This document shows positions 61,739 through 64,000 of a stretch of DNA of 64,000 nt, piece by piece. Within the stretch, counting starts at the first letter, position 1, and every line of letters starts with the position of its first letter. Source of the DNA: an uncultured Poribacteria bacterium. GTDB taxonomy: Bacteria; Poribacteria; WGA-4E; WGA-3G. The notes beneath the pieces were generated by a model, which worked only from the letters and a program-made list of their open reading frames with translations, was not told the origin of the DNA and ran no database searches. The stretch lies in assembly GCA_951828385.1 (NCBI GenBank), contig OX639973.1:2843200-2907199 (forward strand). Direction: 5' to 3'. A program made the translations under genes and the position numbers.

Positions 61739-62818
61739 ATGGCAGTTTCAGTTCAATTAACCCACGTTACAAAAGCATTTGACACAACGCTCGCCGTCAA
61801 CGACGTAAGTCTGAATATTGAGAAAGGTGAATTCTTCTTTCTCCTCGGGCCGTCCGGATGCGGTAAATCGACCTTTCTGCGGATTGTCGCTGGGTTCTAC
61901 AAACCCGATACCGGCGAATTACGGTTCGACGATACCGTTATGAACAATGTGCCGCCGCATCAACGCAATACCGGGATGGTATTCCAAAACTATGCCCTCT
62001 GGCCCCACATGTCCGTCGCCGAAAACATTGAATACGGACTCACACTTCGCAAACTCGGCAAATCAGAACGAGACGAAAAGATCACGCGCGCCTTAGAGAT
62101 GGTACAGATGGTAGACTATCGCGACCGCGCAGTCAACACACTTTCCGGTGGACAACAGCAGCGCATCGCACTCGCCCGTGCCCTTGTCATTGAACCGAGC
62201 GTTCTCCTTCTTGACGAACCAATTAGCAACCTTGATGCCGCTCTCCGACAACAGATGCGCGACGAAATCAAACAGATCCATGACCGAACAAATATTACAA
62301 TGTTCTACGTCACACACGATCAAGTAGATGCCCTGTCTATGGCGGATCGGATGGCAATCATGCAGGACGGTGTCATTATTCAGGTCGGCACCCCGCGCGA
62401 GGTATATCAGTTCCCAAAGAACGCCTTTGTGGCAAGTTTCGTCGGGGAAACCAACTTTATCTCCGGTAAAGTCCAGCACACATCAAACGGAAGTGCTACA
62501 ATCGAGACCCCCGTCGGAACACTCCACTCCGAAACTGTTTATCGCGACTTAAGCGACGGAACACCCGTGCAGTGCTCAATTCGACCTGAGGCACTCATCG
62601 TCAACAACAACCAGAACGATGGTAACCACGCCGAAAACACAATAACGGCAAAGATTACCGCAGTCAACTACTTGGGCAGGATAGAAGAATACCAGTTGGT
62701 AGCCGCAGACGTACCGCTCAAAGCCGTGCATTACAATCCCGGTATCGAAACGAAAAAGCCCGGAGACACCGTGCAACTTGTAATAGCAGCAGCGGCAATT
62801 ATTCCACTACCCGATTAG
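61739..62818 (+). CDS. ABC importer ATP-binding protein (MalK/UgpC/PotA type)
   Basis: The 359-aa protein carries Walker A (GPSGCGKSTFLR), signature (LSGGQQQRIALARAL), Walker B (VLLLDEPISNLDA) and the H-loop VTHDQVDALSMADR. A C-terminal TOBE domain follows, including CSIRPEALIV and ITAVNYLGRIEEYQLV. This is the usual layout for ATPases of sugar, polyamine or iron importers. No permease or binding protein lies next to it, so the substrate cannot be assigned. The start codon abuts a repeat. Confidence 0.92.
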   Translation: MAVSVQLTHVTKAFDTTLAVNDVSLNIEKGEFFFLLGPSGCGKSTFLRIVAGFYKPDTGELRFDDTVMNNVPPHQRNTGMVFQNYALWPHMSVAENIEYGLTLRKLGKSERDEKITRALEMVQMVDYRDRAVNTLSGGQQQRIALARALVIEPSVLLLDEPISNLDAALRQQMRDEIKQIHDRTNITMFYVTHDQVDALSMADRMAIMQDGVIIQVGTPREVYQFPKNAFVASFVGETNFISGKVQHTSNGSATIETPVGTLHSETVYRDLSDGTPVQCSIRPEALIVNNNQNDGNHAENTITAKITAVNYLGRIEEYQLVAADVPLKAVHYNPGIETKKPGDTVQLVIAAAAIIPLPD

Positions 62819-62837
62819 ATATTGTTCTATTATCGCA

Positions 62838-62858
62838 GGTGCGCTTTGCAAGCGCGCC
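62838..62858. repeat. Dispersed palindrome, second copy
   Basis: GCGCTT-TGC-AAGCGC with flanks matching 41585-41605, 20 bp after the ABC ATPase stop and 20 bp before the helicase start. It could act as a terminator-like or REP-like element. Confidence 0.7.
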
Positions 62859-62877
62859 GGACAAGGAAATAGACAAA

Positions 62878-64000
62878 ATGCGATTGACCCGGAGTCAACA
62901 AGAAGCCCTTAATATAGAAAAACACGTCTGCGTAACCGCCGGTGCCGGATCCGGAAAAACCACCGTGTTGGTTGAACGGTACCTCAAAATTTTGCGTGAA
63001 GGCAACGCCACGCCGCGGGAAATTGTTGCTATTACCTTCACAAATAAAGCTGCCGCTGAAATGAAGGATCGCGTCATCAAACAGTTGTCCCCTCAACAAG
63101 GAGCGCAAGACCTAAAACAGGGCAATTCCTTTCAACGCTTTCGCAACGAGATGAATTCGGCACACATCTCAACTATCCACAGTTTCTGCGCAAGTATCCT
63201 GAGGGAATTCCCCTTTCAAGCGGGTGTACCAGCCAACTTCAGCATTATACAAGGCATCGACCAGAAACTCCTACTACAGAAAACCCTTAAGGAAACCCTC
63301 AGAGACATCGCGACAAATCCTGACCATCCGCGCCGCGCAGAACTCACCCGCCTACTACAACGCTACGGTGGACAGCAAAAACTGGCGGATTTCTTCTCCG
63401 ATATGATAAATCAACGTGATGTAATTGAACATCTCATGCAAGAAATTTATAGCAATTCAAACGACAAGGGAATACATGAAGCCCTACAGCAGCGGATTCT
63501 CGAACAATTGATGTCAACAATTGACATCCCCGAATTTATCCGATGTCTAAATGCTGTTATGCAAGTCGCGACCGGCAAAAGTGTAAAGGTCGTTAGAGAT
63601 TTGACCCAAGAATTAGAAACTGTATATTCGGAAAATCCAAATTCCCCTGAAGCACCGGAACTACTCAAACATATTGCTGTCCCAATTACAATCAAAAACG
63701 GTAACATTGCAAAATCCGCTTTTATCGGTACAAAAACTGATACAACGGACATTAACACCGAAATCAATTTTTTGGTATCGGCCGCGAAAAAAATTAAAAT
63801 CCTCCCAGAAACAGGTGACAATGAAACAGACGATGTTGAAACCGATGATGATTTTCTGCTCAGCACGACCTGTGACCTATTTACACTATACACCCGAATC
63901 CTCAACGACTATGACACCGCCAAACTCTCCCAAGGCACACTCGATAATGATGACCTGCAGCTGAAAACCCGCAATCTACTACGCAACAACGAGCAAATCC
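62878..64000 (+). CDS. UvrD/AddA-type ATP-dependent helicase, 3' end outside window
   Basis: The open frame from the ATG at 62878 (AAGGAA upstream) continues to the window edge, giving at least 374 residues. Early superfamily 1 motifs are clear: Q motif MRLTRSQQEALN, Walker A VTAGAGSGKTTVLVERYL, motif Ia VAITFTNKAAAEMKDRV and HISTIHSFCASILREFP. This matches AddA/RecB-like helicases in recombinational repair. The long insertion after about residue 130 fits AddA. Whether a nuclease domain is present cannot be seen here. Confidence 0.9.
   Translation, partial: MRLTRSQQEALNIEKHVCVTAGAGSGKTTVLVERYLKILREGNATPREIVAITFTNKAAAEMKDRVIKQLSPQQGAQDLKQGNSFQRFRNEMNSAHISTIHSFCASILREFPFQAGVPANFSIIQGIDQKLLLQKTLKETLRDIATNPDHPRRAELTRLLQRYGGQQKLADFFSDMINQRDVIEHLMQEIYSNSNDKGIHEALQQRILEQLMSTIDIPEFIRCLNAVMQVATGKSVKVVRDLTQELETVYSENPNSPEAPELLKHIAVPITIKNGNIAKSAFIGTKTDTTDINTEINFLVSAAKKIKILPETGDNETDDVETDDDFLLSTTCDLFTLYTRILNDYDTAKLSQGTLDNDDLQLKTRNLLRNNEQI

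Overview
The window looks like a chromosomal segment of an uncultured bacterium of the Candidatus Poribacteria type. This is an inference from gene content: secreted proteins ending in a module that begins NYPNPFNPETWIPYQ and closes ATRKMLIRK, PhyH-type dioxygenase, sulfatase, several SUMF1/FGE-fold proteins, leucine-rich-repeat proteins, cohesin and dockerin modules, a SelA gene, and many dispersed palindromic intergenic repeats. No rRNA, tRNA or CRISPR array was found.

Layout. 1-4149: the tail of a plus-strand PDZ protein, then a minus-strand operon encoding a SUMF1-sialidase fusion, a PhyH dioxygenase and a phospholipase D-like protein. 4150-6213: a repeat-rich non-coding stretch with a MITE-like element expanded into twelve 55-bp tandem copies, a perfect consensus promoter and a truncated lipoprotein gene. 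6214-23421: one giant secreted protein (5735 aa) with 35 close and 2 divergent Ig-like repeats, then lamin-tail domains. 23422-33201: a LamG protein, two cyclophilin-like lipoproteins, a LecA-type lectin, a DUF1844 protein, an RCK-type ion channel, ComM/YifB, a sulfatase, a metallophosphoesterase and an ABC ATPase. 33248-35911: an MNT-HEPN fused toxin-antitoxin protein (minus strand), then an FAH-family hydrolase and an SDR dehydrogenase.

36237-41151 is the most novel-looking system. A small lipoprotein is followed by an ECF sigma factor continuous with a transmembrane helix and an extracytoplasmic domain, then a secreted LolA/RseB-like protein. A second pair follows in which the same extracytoplasmic domain is membrane-anchored without any sigma factor and again has a LolA-like partner. 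A bipartite motif is shared upstream of the lipoprotein and the sigma gene. I read this as a candidate one-polypeptide counterpart of SigmaE-RseA-RseB signalling.

41652-48450: a multiheme cytochrome-TPR membrane protein, HicBA, an outer-membrane barrel fused to a TonB C-terminal domain behind a long leader with a terminator hairpin, and two lipoproteins with a duplicated 5' end. 48741-57179: a secreted-protein operon (LRR-dockerin; diheme-FN3-LRR-cohesin; caspase-PEGA-SUMF1 with the catalytic Cys replaced by His). 57286-64000: a small hypothetical gene, a TnpB-only IS200/IS605-type element, an orphan antitoxin, SelA overlapping a SUMF1 lipoprotein, an ABC ATPase, and the start of an AddA/UvrD-type helicase that runs off the window.

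All functional calls come from reading motifs by eye. Protein family names are recognitions, not search results.
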